DNA of 64,000 nt from Ningiella ruwaisensis (GCF_004798935.1 NZ_RAHT01000006.1:248001-312000); one strand, 5' to 3'. Positions 39,179 through 48,527 are shown, counted from the stretch's first letter. Notes: generated by a model not told the origin, from the sequence alone. Made by a program: numbers and translations.

Positions 39179-40051
39179 TTAAGCGGCATAAGTGCTAAGT
39201 GGGATCTTCAGGTAGTGCTTTCCATTGCTTTCCGCCGTCGGCAGCTTGCCTGCTCTTATATTTACTTGAAGGGCTGGCATTAACAACATTGGGGTCGCCA
39301 GAGTCGCATCCTGGCTTTGTCGCAAGCGAACAAATTCATCTTCACGAATGCCGATGTGTGCATCAATATTGTTGCGCTTTTCTTCTAGCACACTTGTTTC
39401 CCAGGCAAAATAGTTCCGTTTTGGAGACTGGTAGTCGTGCCCAACGAAAATACGCGTTTTATCTGGCAAAGACAGAATTCGCTGAATGGATTGATACATG
39501 GCTCTTGCACTTCCATTAGGAAAGTCTGCTCTGGCAGTACCAATATCTGGTAACAAAATCGCATCTCCGACAAAAACAGCATCTTCAACCCGGTAGCTAA
39601 CGCAGGCTGGCGTATGACCCGGCGTGTGTATCACTTCAATTTGTAAATGGCCTAAATTAAGTATCTCCCCGTCTTCACATAAATAATCAAACTGACTGCC
39701 ATCACATGCCAAGTCGCCGTTCAAATTGAAAATTTCGCTGAAAGTCGTTTGTACTTTTGTTATATGCTCACCAATGCCAATCAGACCGCCGCGTTTTGCC
39801 TTCAAATAATGTGCACCAGATAAATGATCTGCATGTGCATGGGTCTCAAAAATCCACTCCAAATTCAGGTTATTGTCATCCAAAAAATGCACAATAGTAT
39901 CTACGAAATGACATTCTACTTTGCCCTCCCCCAGCTCATAGTCCAAGACGGGGTCGATTACTGCGGCTTGTTTGCTCGCGATATCAGCTACAACATAGCT
40001 TATGGTGTTGGTCGGCTCATGAATAAATGGATGGATGCAGAGCTTGCTCAT
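39179..40051 (-). CDS. MBL-fold persulfide dioxygenase-like enzyme
   Basis: A 290-residue metallo-beta-lactamase-fold protein with HAHADH at residues 71-76, HTPGHT, FVGDAILLPD and FVGHDY, the iron-site pattern of the ETHE1/Blh persulfide dioxygenases. Length and the long C-terminal region resemble the Blh (type II) group known from bigR operons. It would oxidise glutathione persulfide with O2 to sulfite. The start at 40051 (MSKLCIHPF) is preferred over 40069. It is the last gene of the cydABX-DC transcript, a placement that suggests joint sulfide control. Glyoxalase II activity is the main alternative. Confidence 0.82.
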   Translation of the reverse strand: MSKLCIHPFIHEPTNTISYVVADIASKQAAVIDPVLDYELGEGKVECHFVDTIVHFLDDNNLNLEWIFETHAHADHLSGAHYLKAKRGGLIGIGEHITKVQTTFSEIFNLNGDLACDGSQFDYLCEDGEILNLGHLQIEVIHTPGHTPACVSYRVEDAVFVGDAILLPDIGTARADFPNGSARAMYQSIQRILSLPDKTRIFVGHDYQSPKRNYFAWETSVLEEKRNNIDAHIGIREDEFVRLRQSQDATLATPMLLMPALQVNIRAGKLPTAESNGKHYLKIPLSTYAA

Positions 40052-40068
40052 GGATTTTTCCTGGTTCA

Positions 40069-41697
40069 CTATTTTGATGAATACTGCTCACTATTTTTAG
40101 ATAAATGATGCGATGCTTCTTCTAAATCTATCCGTCGGGCCTGAATTAAGTTTTCAGGCACAATGTGGGTCGCAACAATGACACCCTTGTTTTCAGATAA
40201 TGTTAAAATCAAGGTCGATGCAATTTGTATATTTTCTTCATCAAGCGCTTCAAAGGGTTCATCAATAAGAATAAAATCTGCGTTGCTCAGCAAAGCCCTC
40301 GCGAGCCCCAGACGTTTTCTCTCTCCCCCCGATAAGCGCCTGCCTCGTGTACCTAGCCATTCGTCCAAATTCGCAATGTACGAAAGTCCAACTTGCTCAA
40401 GCGCTTCAAACAAGCTTTTGTCGCTGGCTTGTGAATTGGCAATCTTCAAGTTTTCTCGGACTGTGTCTGAGAGCACAATAGGGTTTTGCTCAATGTAGAG
40501 TATCGAACACAGGTGACTTTTATCTTGCGGATTTACTACTGACGATGACTGAGCTTCAAGCTGCCCCTTCATTTTAAAAATCCGTTGTCCGTCAAAGTTT
40601 AATAAGCCAGCAATTGATTGAAGACAACGACTTTTGCCACTCCCTGAACTCCCAAGAAACAAGTGAAGCGTCTTTGTCTGAAAAAAAGCATTTATACGCA
40701 AACTCGAGAGTTTATCTGGTTGAAAGCCTTGCAGCGTAATAGACTCAATACCTTGTGTGTTTGAGCCAGCTTTTCTTATAGCATCTTTTCTTACTGAATA
40801 TGTATCGTTGAGACTTTTCTTTATTGTATGTTTGGCATCGAGGTATTTGATCAATTCTGTTTGAGTCGCAAGTGTCGGAGTCAACCAATCGTTGACCGCC
40901 AACAGCGACATTGGCACTACAATAAATAGGGCGTTTCCAGCAGATATGGATGATGTGACAACAAGTAAATACATCAGTGCAAGCATTGCAGCGGTAAATG
41001 TTAAAAGACTAGCTGCACGAATAAGACTTTGCTGATGGGCAATCCCCTGCCTTAACTCTTGAAGACTTGGCTCCCTAAAGAGCGCATTATTTTGCAGGTG
41101 CCATAAAGAAGCACACTCAATGTGTTTGGTAAGCGCGTACTGATAGCGACGCTTTGCTTGTGCAATACGCAGACTTTTTTTAAGCATATAGACCAATAAC
41201 CCCAGGTAGATAAAAATAAACACAAGGGTAAATGCAAACAGTGTGGTGGCAGTTTCAGGAATAAGAAAAAGGCATGAAATGTTCAGTAAAGTAAGCGCAA
41301 GCAGCAAGCCTGCATTTTGCGCCACAAACGCCATCCAAATGCTAGCCACCTCCTCGGTTTTATACTGCATGGCATCCAATGCATTTTCTCGCGAAGTTTC
41401 AACTTTGTTCTCTAGTGCATTAAATATAAATAGACGCAAAAGCGCCAGGCGCTGTAGTAAATAATGGTGCCCAGCTAACATGCTGAAATAACCCGAGCTT
41501 ATTCGTAAGAGCGCAAGCGCGCGAATAGTAACTGCGGGTAGCATATAATTGAATCCAGGGGCAGCAATACTTGATGCTGCAATAAACCAGGAGGCAAAAA
41601 GCAAAATTAATAGTCCCGAAATCAAGTGTGTGAATGCGAGCAACAAGCTGAGTAACAAGCTGGTTTTACGTGCACCGTGATAAGCATTTACGGACAT
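40069..41697 (-). CDS. cydC: heterodimeric ABC exporter subunit CydC
   Basis: A 542-residue half transporter: six membrane helices in about 1-290, then an ATPase domain with Walker A GSSGSGKS, signature LSGGERKRLGLARALL and Walker B FILIDEPFEALDE. Together with CydD it exports cysteine and glutathione to the periplasm and is required for assembly of cytochrome bd. It overlaps cydD by 10 bases and lies downstream of cydABX in the same operon. Confidence 0.9.
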   Translation of the reverse strand: MSVNAYHGARKTSLLLSLLLAFTHLISGLLILLFASWFIAASSIAAPGFNYMLPAVTIRALALLRISSGYFSMLAGHHYLLQRLALLRLFIFNALENKVETSRENALDAMQYKTEEVASIWMAFVAQNAGLLLALTLLNISCLFLIPETATTLFAFTLVFIFIYLGLLVYMLKKSLRIAQAKRRYQYALTKHIECASLWHLQNNALFREPSLQELRQGIAHQQSLIRAASLLTFTAAMLALMYLLVVTSSISAGNALFIVVPMSLLAVNDWLTPTLATQTELIKYLDAKHTIKKSLNDTYSVRKDAIRKAGSNTQGIESITLQGFQPDKLSSLRINAFFQTKTLHLFLGSSGSGKSRCLQSIAGLLNFDGQRIFKMKGQLEAQSSSVVNPQDKSHLCSILYIEQNPIVLSDTVRENLKIANSQASDKSLFEALEQVGLSYIANLDEWLGTRGRRLSGGERKRLGLARALLSNADFILIDEPFEALDEENIQIASTLILTLSENKGVIVATHIVPENLIQARRIDLEEASHHLSKNSEQYSSK

Positions 41698-43421
41698 TGT
41701 GAAACCTCAATCTTTCCTGCCTGAATATGCCAGTGCTGTGTAAACCATGCGTGTGGCAGCGACTTATGAGAGGCCCATATCACCGTTTTATGATGAAGTT
41801 TTTCGCGAATTAGCTGCGTTAGGCGTTCATGTTGCTCTTGAGTTAGGTGCGCCGTAGGCTCGTCTAGTAAAACCACGTCTTTTTGCAACAAAAGAACGCG
41901 GGCAAGCGCAAAGCGCTGCGCTTCCCCCCCTGAAAGTGGCGGACAGTCGCCCATCGGAGTATCAAGTCCATCGCGTAATTTTGCATACCAAAAGTCGAGC
42001 TCTACTTCATCAAGCGCTTGTAGCAATTGAGATGAAGAAATATCTTTGCGCCCTAAACTCAGGTTTTGTTTAACGCTTGCATCTAAAAAAGCCGTATTCT
42101 GAGTGAATAAAGCAATATTGCCTTGTAACGCGTGTGACCCTTCTTTAAACCCTATCAAAGTTTCCAGAAGAGCCGTTTTCCCTGCGCCAGATTTTCCCTC
42201 CAACAATACCCAATCGCCTGAATGTAAGGTTAATTTGCTCGCATGGAGTCGCGGTTTATCACATTGAAAATTAAGCCATGCAAAACCTGTAAATGGGACA
42301 CTGTCGGTATCATTGAATTGATTGGCATGTTGACCTAATGATCGGGCACGTTGCCCTGAAACTTTTGCACTGGTAGAGCGTGTATCAAGTACGGCTGTCA
42401 AGTGAGCAGAAGCCGCTTCTGCCTTGGCTTTTTGATGATAATATTTTCCCAGCAACCTGAGTTCAGAAAAGAGCAAGGGCGACACGAGGAGCATGAATAA
42501 ACCAGTGTGCAGATTAATGTCGGGGCCAACATTTATTTCACCGAGCATAGAAAATCCGATGAAAACCGCCACCAATGCAATTGAAATCGTGCTAAAAAAA
42601 TCAAGGACAGTGGAGGATAAAAACGCAATTGAAACCACTTTCATGGTGTTACGATTTACAATAATACTTGCTTTGTCCAGTCTCTGAGATTGTTGGGAGT
42701 GTTGCCCCGTCACGGTAATTAAAGGCAAGGCTTTCAAGCGATCGGAGAACATATCAGAAAGGCGCTCAAGGGCAATAAAATGCTTGCGATGCAAGGCTGC
42801 CGCGCCCTTTCCAACAAGTATCATAAATAAGGGTAAAATGGGCAGTGTTAACAAAAGCGTTAGCGCCACCACATAATTAATAGGAAAAATAACAAGCAGC
42901 GCCAAAGCAGGAGCAATCGCAGATAAGCGCTGTTGAATCGAATATTGCGCAAGATAATTTGCGATATCACTTATATTTTCAAGAAGCAGTTGACGCCAAA
43001 AGGCTGAGCTATATTGGCGGACGAGGGCAAGTTGGTGGCGATAAAGTTGGCTATGAATTGCGGCCTCAAGCTTTGCTTCTATCCTATTTTTAAGCCGCTG
43101 GGCAAAAAGATCTGCAGCAAAAACACTTAATCCCCAAATACATGCAGAAAGTGCCAGCAACAGTAAATATTTGGAAGACACAACTTGATGTCCCTCGACT
43201 ATCATTTTTTGCGCTGTGTTGTCGTATGAAGTTACTTGGTGCATGGACAAAGCGAAAAACCAAAATGTACTTATTTGGGCAGCAAACTGCGCAACTCTCA
43301 ACGCAAGCACGCCAAGTTGATAAGCTTTAATTTCGGCAGACTTTATGTCATTACAAAAGCGCTTAAACCGAATTTGTTCAGTCTCATTAACCTGGATTGC
43401 CTGCGTTGATGCATTTACCAT
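41688..43421 (-). CDS. cydD: heterodimeric ABC exporter subunit CydD
   Basis: A 577-residue half transporter (E. coli CydD 588) with N-terminal helices and an ATPase domain carrying GKSGAGKT, LSGGEAQRFALARVLL and VVLLDEPTAHLT. The start codon at 43421 overlaps the cydX stop as TAATG, so its translation is coupled to the oxidase genes. Partner of CydC. Confidence 0.9.
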   Translation of the reverse strand: MVNASTQAIQVNETEQIRFKRFCNDIKSAEIKAYQLGVLALRVAQFAAQISTFWFFALSMHQVTSYDNTAQKMIVEGHQVVSSKYLLLLALSACIWGLSVFAADLFAQRLKNRIEAKLEAAIHSQLYRHQLALVRQYSSAFWRQLLLENISDIANYLAQYSIQQRLSAIAPALALLVIFPINYVVALTLLLTLPILPLFMILVGKGAAALHRKHFIALERLSDMFSDRLKALPLITVTGQHSQQSQRLDKASIIVNRNTMKVVSIAFLSSTVLDFFSTISIALVAVFIGFSMLGEINVGPDINLHTGLFMLLVSPLLFSELRLLGKYYHQKAKAEAASAHLTAVLDTRSTSAKVSGQRARSLGQHANQFNDTDSVPFTGFAWLNFQCDKPRLHASKLTLHSGDWVLLEGKSGAGKTALLETLIGFKEGSHALQGNIALFTQNTAFLDASVKQNLSLGRKDISSSQLLQALDEVELDFWYAKLRDGLDTPMGDCPPLSGGEAQRFALARVLLLQKDVVLLDEPTAHLTQEQHERLTQLIREKLHHKTVIWASHKSLPHAWFTQHWHIQAGKIEVSQCP

Positions 43422-43531
43422 TATTTGTCTTCCGTACGATCCATATCTTCTGTGGATTCAAGCCACATCGCATTGATGATGCCAAAGGCACAAGCAAGCA
43501 ATACCCCTAATATCCAGGTGAAATACCACAT
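43421..43531 (-). CDS. cydX: cytochrome bd oxidase small subunit CydX
   Basis: A 36-residue single-helix protein, MWYFTWILGVLLACAFGIIN followed by AMWLESTED and an acidic tail. This is the CydX pattern (Met-Trp-Tyr-Phe-x-Trp start, small helix, E-rich end). GGAGG lies 10 bases upstream of the ATG. It starts 15 bases after the cydB stop and is joined by TAATG to cydD. CydX stabilises the haem d site of CydAB. Confidence 0.95.
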   Translation of the reverse strand: MWYFTWILGVLLACAFGIINAMWLESTEDMDRTEDK

Positions 43532-43546
43532 AATCTATTCCTCCAA

Positions 43547-44692
43547 TTAATAAATAGCGTGTGATTTATTGAGATCTGATGCCTTAATGCGACCACGCAT
43601 GACGTAAAAGCCATACGCGGTATAGGCAAGTACAATAGGGACAAATATGCAGGCAACGATAAACATGGTTTTTAATGTTAACAACGATGAAGTCGCGTCC
43701 CATATCGTCAAGCTTGCGTTTGGCATGGTGCTGCTAGGCATTAAAAACGGAAACATCGAAAAACCGGCGGTCAGGATAATACCTGTTATGCTTAACGCGC
43801 TTGAAACAAAGGCATAACCACTGCGGCCTGCGTAGGAGAATATTGCACAGCCCAAAGCAGCTGAAATGCCTAAAGCAGGCGCGATAATCATCAACGGATA
43901 ATTGCTGTAGTTATTCAGCCATGCGCCGCTCACTAACTCGACCGTTTTGTTTAAAGGATTGCTAGTTGCAGATGTAAAGTTCGGGTCAAGCGTTGAACTG
44001 ATTACAAAACCGTCAACACCAAATGCCAAATAAAGCCCCGCCAGGCTAAATAGAGCGGCCGTGGCTAATGAAAGAAGAAAAGAAACCGCTCTTGCACGCT
44101 GGTACAAGTTGTCTTCTGTTTTAAGCTGCAAATAGCTAGCGCCATGATTAAGCAACATTGCAACAGATACCAAGCCCGCCAATATAGCAAAGGGACTAAG
44201 TAAACCGAAGAAGCTTCCTGTGTAAGTCGCCTTTAAGGTATCGTCCAGTTCAAAGGGCACACCTAGAAGCAAGTTACCAAACGCTACACCAAAGATGAGA
44301 GCTGGAATAATTCCTCCGGCGAAAAGCAACCAGTCCCACATCAAGCGCCACTGTTTATGCGGTAATTTTGCACGGTAGTCAAAGCCAAGCGGACGCATCC
44401 ATAAAGCAATAAGCGTGATTGACAGCGCCAAATAAAACCCCGAAAACGCAGTAGCATAAATCATTGGCCATGCTGCAAAAATAGCGCCACCGGCGGTAAT
44501 AAACCAAACCTGATTACCATCCCAATGCGGGCCAATGGTAATGATCATAATGCGTCTGTCTTCATCGCTTTTACCCACCAAGGTAAGAAGCGCTCCTACG
44601 CCTAAATCAAAACCATCCGTAACCGCAAATCCGATTAGCAAAACACCCACTAATCCCCACCAAATTATTCGTAGCATTTCATAATCAATCAT
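43547..44692 (-). CDS. cydB: cytochrome bd ubiquinol oxidase subunit II CydB
   Basis: A 381-residue membrane protein with about eight or nine helices (E. coli 379). The opening MIDYEMLRIIWWGLVGVLLI and the FAVTDGFDLGVGALL and GPHWDGNQVWFITAGGA motifs are typical. It pairs with CydA to form the quinol oxidase and overlaps the cydA stop by 4 bases. Confidence 0.96.
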   Translation of the reverse strand: MIDYEMLRIIWWGLVGVLLIGFAVTDGFDLGVGALLTLVGKSDEDRRIMIITIGPHWDGNQVWFITAGGAIFAAWPMIYATAFSGFYLALSITLIALWMRPLGFDYRAKLPHKQWRLMWDWLLFAGGIIPALIFGVAFGNLLLGVPFELDDTLKATYTGSFFGLLSPFAILAGLVSVAMLLNHGASYLQLKTEDNLYQRARAVSFLLSLATAALFSLAGLYLAFGVDGFVISSTLDPNFTSATSNPLNKTVELVSGAWLNNYSNYPLMIIAPALGISAALGCAIFSYAGRSGYAFVSSALSITGIILTAGFSMFPFLMPSSTMPNASLTIWDATSSLLTLKTMFIVACIFVPIVLAYTAYGFYVMRGRIKASDLNKSHAIY

Positions 44693-46290
44693 GAGTGTGC
44701 TCCTTGTGCTTGTGTCGCTTGACTGTTTACACCGATTACCGCGCTTTCTTCTAATGCTTGTTCTGCCTCAGCAAAAGTGGCTGATGGGCCTTTGCACGCA
44801 TATTTCTGCATCAGGTAAAAGGCGGCAATGAACATTAAGGTATAAAAGGCTGAATAAGCGATCATGGTTGTCACAACATCTGCAACAGATAAGTTAGAAA
44901 CGGCTGTATGCACAGGTAGTATCTCTGCAATGGACCATGGCTGGCGACCATATTCAGCTACAAACCATCCCGCCTCAGACGCTATCCACGGTAAAGGTAA
45001 ACTCCAAAGCGCTGCTTTTAATAACCATCGTGGTTTGGTAATTTGATGCTTTGTAGAATAGTAAAAGGCACATACGAAAAGCACTAACATTGCAAAGCCA
45101 CTAGCGACCATTATTCTAAAACTCCAGAAAAGCGGAGCAACTTTAGGAACACTGTATTCCACTGCTTTTTTCAAGGCTTCTTCGCTTGGTTGTGTAATAT
45201 CCTCAGCAAAAGGTTCAAGCAGCATGGCATAGCCTAGATTGTCTTTATGCGTCTCAAATTGCTGGATTTGCGCTTCAGTAGCCTCGCCACTGCGCACAGA
45301 AGCAAGTACTTCATAAGCCTTTATTCCTGAAAGAATACGCTCGCGGTGAGCTAATTTGTGCTCTTTTAAACCGGTCACTTCTTCATCCAGTGAGCGCGTT
45401 GCAATTATTCCCATGGCATACGGAATTTGAAGCGCATACTCCACCTCTTGCGTTTCGTCATTTGGGAAACCAAACACGGTAAAAGGGGCTGGTGCGGGGT
45501 GTGTTTCGTACTCTGCTTCAACCGCTGCTAATTTTACTTTTTGCACATCACCTAATTCATATCCACTTTCGTCCCCTAAAACAATGACCGAAAGCACCGA
45601 AGCAAGACCAAAGCTTGCCGCAATAGCAAATGAACGCCTGGCGAAAGCGATATCTTTTCCTTTTAATAGGTAGTAAGAAGAAATTGCCAAAACAAAAACC
45701 GCAGCGGTCACATAACCGGCAGATACGGTATGTACAAATTTAACTTGTGCAACCGGATTAAACATCACTTCTGTAAAGCTAGTCATCTCCATTCGCATAG
45801 ACTCAAAATTAAATTCTGCGCCAACTGGATATTGCATCCAGCCATTTGCAATTAAAATCCAAAGCGCAGAGAAGTTTGATCCTAAAGCAACAAGCCATGT
45901 GGTCATCAAGTGTTTAACTTTAGACATTTTGTCCCACCCAAAGAAAAACAAACCAACAAAGGTAGACTCCAGGAAAAAGGCCATTAAGCCTTCGATGGCA
46001 AGCGGCGCGCCGAATATATCGCCCACATAATGCGAGTAGTAAGACCAATTCATACCGAATTGAAACTCCATCGTAAGGCCTGTGGCTACCCCGATGGCAA
46101 AGTTAATACCAAACAGCTTGCCCCAAAACTTGGTCATTTGTTTATAAATTTCTTTCCCGGTCATGACATACACCGATTCCATGATGGCTAAAAGAAAAGA
46201 TAAACCCAAAGTCAGGGGGACGAAGATGAAATGGAACATGGCAGTCATAGCAAATTGCCAACGAGAGAGTTCCACTAAGGTCTCGTTCAT
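44689..46290 (-). CDS. cydA: cytochrome bd ubiquinol oxidase subunit I CydA
   Basis: A 533-residue subunit carrying the haems. His20 (AMFHFIFVPLTLG) and the VKFVHTVSAGYV histidine are haem ligands, and GWMQYPVGAEFNFE is conserved. The region from about 255 to 375 is a long quinol-binding Q-loop of the E. coli L-type. The start at 46290 (MNETLVELSRWQ) is the usual one; a frame extending to 46350 crosses a predicted sigma54 promoter. Bd oxidases are high-affinity and, in E. coli, resistant to sulfide. First gene of the cydABX-DC-dioxygenase operon. Confidence 0.96.
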   Translation of the reverse strand: MNETLVELSRWQFAMTAMFHFIFVPLTLGLSFLLAIMESVYVMTGKEIYKQMTKFWGKLFGINFAIGVATGLTMEFQFGMNWSYYSHYVGDIFGAPLAIEGLMAFFLESTFVGLFFFGWDKMSKVKHLMTTWLVALGSNFSALWILIANGWMQYPVGAEFNFESMRMEMTSFTEVMFNPVAQVKFVHTVSAGYVTAAVFVLAISSYYLLKGKDIAFARRSFAIAASFGLASVLSVIVLGDESGYELGDVQKVKLAAVEAEYETHPAPAPFTVFGFPNDETQEVEYALQIPYAMGIIATRSLDEEVTGLKEHKLAHRERILSGIKAYEVLASVRSGEATEAQIQQFETHKDNLGYAMLLEPFAEDITQPSEEALKKAVEYSVPKVAPLFWSFRIMVASGFAMLVLFVCAFYYSTKHQITKPRWLLKAALWSLPLPWIASEAGWFVAEYGRQPWSIAEILPVHTAVSNLSVADVVTTMIAYSAFYTLMFIAAFYLMQKYACKGPSATFAEAEQALEESAVIGVNSQATQAQGAHS

Positions 46291-46343
46291 GATGCTTCTC
46301 CTAATGAGCGTAAGTAAGAAAATTCCTATACCTAACTCACTTG

Positions 46344-46359
46344 AGCACAAGTTATGCCA
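46344..46359 (-). promoter_or_regulatory. sigma54 promoter upstream of cydA
   Basis: On the minus strand TGGCATA-ACTT-GTGCT fits the -24/-12 consensus TGGCACG-N4-TTGCW at the invariant GG and GC and at TGGCA. It lies 54 bases before the cydA start. Known cyd operons use ArcA/FNR and sigma70, so this would be unusual. Confidence 0.6.
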
Positions 46360-46455
46360 ATAAAATAAATTGATATAAGGTTCTGAAAAATATAAAGTAT
46401 TTTACTAATATAAGTGGATCAAAGCATGCTGGATAGCAATCTCGCCATAAATGAC

Positions 46456-46487
46456 AAAGCTGAATGCCAATAATGACACTCAGCTTT
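46456..46487. terminator. terminator-like hairpin between cydA and the DUF3365 gene
   Basis: AAAGCTGA (46456-46463) and TCAGCTTT (46480-46487) pair around a partly paired middle. The T run is modest on the minus strand, where it would end the sqr-DUF3365 transcript about 40 bases after the stop. Confidence 0.5.
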
Positions 46488-46524
46488 TATTGTTATTCCG
46501 GTTAAAAAGAAGAAAATTCAATAA

Positions 46525-47142
46525 TTATTCGCTTATGGTTTTTTGCAAAGTAAATGCACCTCGCAATTCATCCAGCGTAAACCCCGTGGCAGAGTCTTTC
46601 GGATATTGCGTATTAATATGCTTTAATAAGCTTTCATTAACGTTAGAGCCATGACACGCCAGACAAACCTGCGACGTCTCAATCGCTTTCATGTAATAAA
46701 AGCTCGTATCATCTATCTTGCTTACATGTAAGTCAGCCGCAGACTTGCCTCCTTTATACGCTTTATCGAATGCTAACATGACACCGCGTTCCCATTCATT
46801 CGGCGCGTTATCAGGATTTCGCACACCTAAACTGGTGCGCGCTAATGTCCAGCCATCGGTAGACAAAGAACGAGCAATTTCGGGCGCTTTATCTTTACAA
46901 ACCGTAACGGCATGGGCTAAACCCTGCTCTTGAATGGCGCTTGAAAGCTCACCTTTGAGCTGCGTTGCAAATACTTTAATTTTCTCGTTCGCCTCCCTTT
47001 CAAGCGTGGCTTCCTGCGAATGTTGGGCAAGCAAAGTGAAACTACTTGTTAAAATAAAAAGTCCGGCACATACGCTCACTAGTTTTAATGCTCTCGGGTT
47101 CATTTGCCGCCTAATACATGTTGATATTGTATTGTTTTTCAT
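46525..47142 (-). CDS. DUF3365 (Tll0287-like) haem-binding domain protein
   Basis: A 205-residue exported protein with a hydrophobic signal (about 19-38, ending LLAQ). Residues about 45-200 form a Tll0287-like domain with one c-type haem site, CLACHG near residue 160, and a conserved cysteine in VTVCKDKAP. The start at 47142 has AGAGGA upstream. It follows sqr by 11 bases in the same orientation, so the two are surely co-transcribed. A periplasmic electron carrier or redox sensor is likely; there is no direct evidence that it accepts electrons from SQR. Confidence 0.82.
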   Translation of the reverse strand: MKNNTISTCIRRQMNPRALKLVSVCAGLFILTSSFTLLAQHSQEATLEREANEKIKVFATQLKGELSSAIQEQGLAHAVTVCKDKAPEIARSLSTDGWTLARTSLGVRNPDNAPNEWERGVMLAFDKAYKGGKSAADLHVSKIDDTSFYYMKAIETSQVCLACHGSNVNESLLKHINTQYPKDSATGFTLDELRGAFTLQKTISE

Positions 47143-47153
47143 TATCGTCCTCT

Positions 47154-48464
47154 TTATTTACGATCAGATTCCAGCGCCTTTTCAATCGCTTCTTCTTCAA
47201 GACGATTTATTCCAAGCGCTTTTAACACGTATTTTTCATAAACAGGCTCGCTATTTCCTGTTTTCATTTTTCGCATAAAATATTTTTCAAAAGCGATTTT
47301 CGCCAAATGCACCCACTTACCTTTTTTAAACCACGTAATATTGCGAGGTGGAATTTGCGGCATGGCAACAAAGGCAGCTCCTGTATCCCCCATGTCAGCA
47401 AGACATATGGCATGCCATGTGCCTTTGGTATTCGGCTCCTTGCCATCAATAATCAGGGCTTTTAAATTGTGTGCAATAGCGGTCATCATTGTTTCAATCA
47501 TGTAGCCAGTTTTTGGTGTACCGGTAGGCACGGGAGTGACCTCTACAGGGGGAATAGCTACGCAAACGCCGCCTGAAAAAATATTTGGGTATCTAGGGCT
47601 TCTTTGATGGGCATCTGTAATGACAAAACCTTTCGGATTGCACAAGCCTTCTACCTTTGCCACCGCATCAATACCGGCAAAAGGTGGGATCAGCATGGCG
47701 TGATTAAAGGGCAACTCGTATGTAAACTCCGTTTCTCCTTTGCGATTAAGTTCAGATACGTGCATTAAACCATCATTCACCTTATCGACTTGAGCATTAC
47801 AAATCCACTTGATATCTCGCTGACGCAACTCAGATTCCAATAAGCTTTTGGAATCCCCCCCCCCTGCCAGGCCAAGGTGTCCGATGTAGGGCTCACTGGT
47901 TACAAAGTGAATCGGAACTTTGTGCCTGACTTTAGCATCACGTAATGCCTTATCAAGAATAAATGCGTATTCGTAGGCCGGCCCAAAACAGCTCGCCCCC
48001 TGAAACGCCCCCACCACGACCGGCCCTGGCTGTTGAAGCAGCTTTTCAAAATCTTCGTAGCTCTGTTTGGCATGGTCAAGCGTACAAACCGATTGGGTGT
48101 ACCCCTGTGGTCCAGCACCTTCTATGCTCGAGAAAGCAAGCTTGGGGCCGGTTGCGATAATCAAATAATCATAATCTATCCGTGCACCGTCTGAAGCAAC
48201 CAAACAATTTTGATGCGCATCAATTTCAACGATATGCGCACATATAAAACCGATGTCCTTTTTCTTTAGGTACTTTTCTATTGGCAATGTAATTGCGTCA
48301 GGTTCTCTCCACCCTACTGCGACCCAAGGATTGGAGGGAACAAATCGAAATTCTGGTCTTTCGTTAACAACGATGACCTCATGTGCTTTTCCAAGCATTT
48401 CTTTGGTTTCATAAGCAGCAGGCATCCCACCTGTACCTGCTCCTAACACAACGACCCTTGCCAT
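47154..48464 (-). CDS. sqr: sulfide:quinone oxidoreductase
   Basis: A 436-residue FAD enzyme with the GAGTGGMPAAYE dinucleotide motif at residues 8-19 and ATGPKLAF at 104-111. The cysteines C127, C159 (GASCFGPAYEYAF) and C354 (AICLADMGDTG) stand where the three redox cysteines of type I SQR lie (128, 160, 356 in A. ferrooxidans, from memory). It oxidises H2S to sulfane sulfur and reduces membrane quinone; the basic C-terminal helices would bind the membrane. Start at 48464 (MARVVVLG). A run of ten G codes for Gly201-203, where relatives usually have a mixed sequence. A sigma54 promoter lies 48 bases upstream, divergent from the fisR-like gene. Confidence 0.92.
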   Translation of the reverse strand: MARVVVLGAGTGGMPAAYETKEMLGKAHEVIVVNERPEFRFVPSNPWVAVGWREPDAITLPIEKYLKKKDIGFICAHIVEIDAHQNCLVASDGARIDYDYLIIATGPKLAFSSIEGAGPQGYTQSVCTLDHAKQSYEDFEKLLQQPGPVVVGAFQGASCFGPAYEYAFILDKALRDAKVRHKVPIHFVTSEPYIGHLGLAGGGDSKSLLESELRQRDIKWICNAQVDKVNDGLMHVSELNRKGETEFTYELPFNHAMLIPPFAGIDAVAKVEGLCNPKGFVITDAHQRSPRYPNIFSGGVCVAIPPVEVTPVPTGTPKTGYMIETMMTAIAHNLKALIIDGKEPNTKGTWHAICLADMGDTGAAFVAMPQIPPRNITWFKKGKWVHLAKIAFEKYFMRKMKTGNSEPVYEKYVLKALGINRLEEEAIEKALESDRK

Positions 48465-48511
48465 AATTGAAGCCTTTTGATTATTAAGTAGACACATGTA
48501 AATATTCTGTT

Positions 48512-48527
48512 AACAAAAGACGTGCCA
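48512..48527 (-). promoter_or_regulatory. sigma54 promoter of sqr
   Basis: On the minus strand TGGCACG-TCTT-TTGTT matches the sigma54 consensus except for T in place of C at -12. The -12 element is about 48 bases from the sqr start. Confidence 0.75.

Noticed and set aside
39179-40051. Calling the MBL protein glyoxalase II (gloB)
   Set aside because: Its motifs and length fit the Blh/ETHE1 dioxygenase group and its neighbours are sulfide related; still left open as an alternative.
46360-46450. FNR/ArcA-type site upstream of cydA
   Set aside because: TTGAT words occur but the second half sites match poorly, so no FNR box is claimed.
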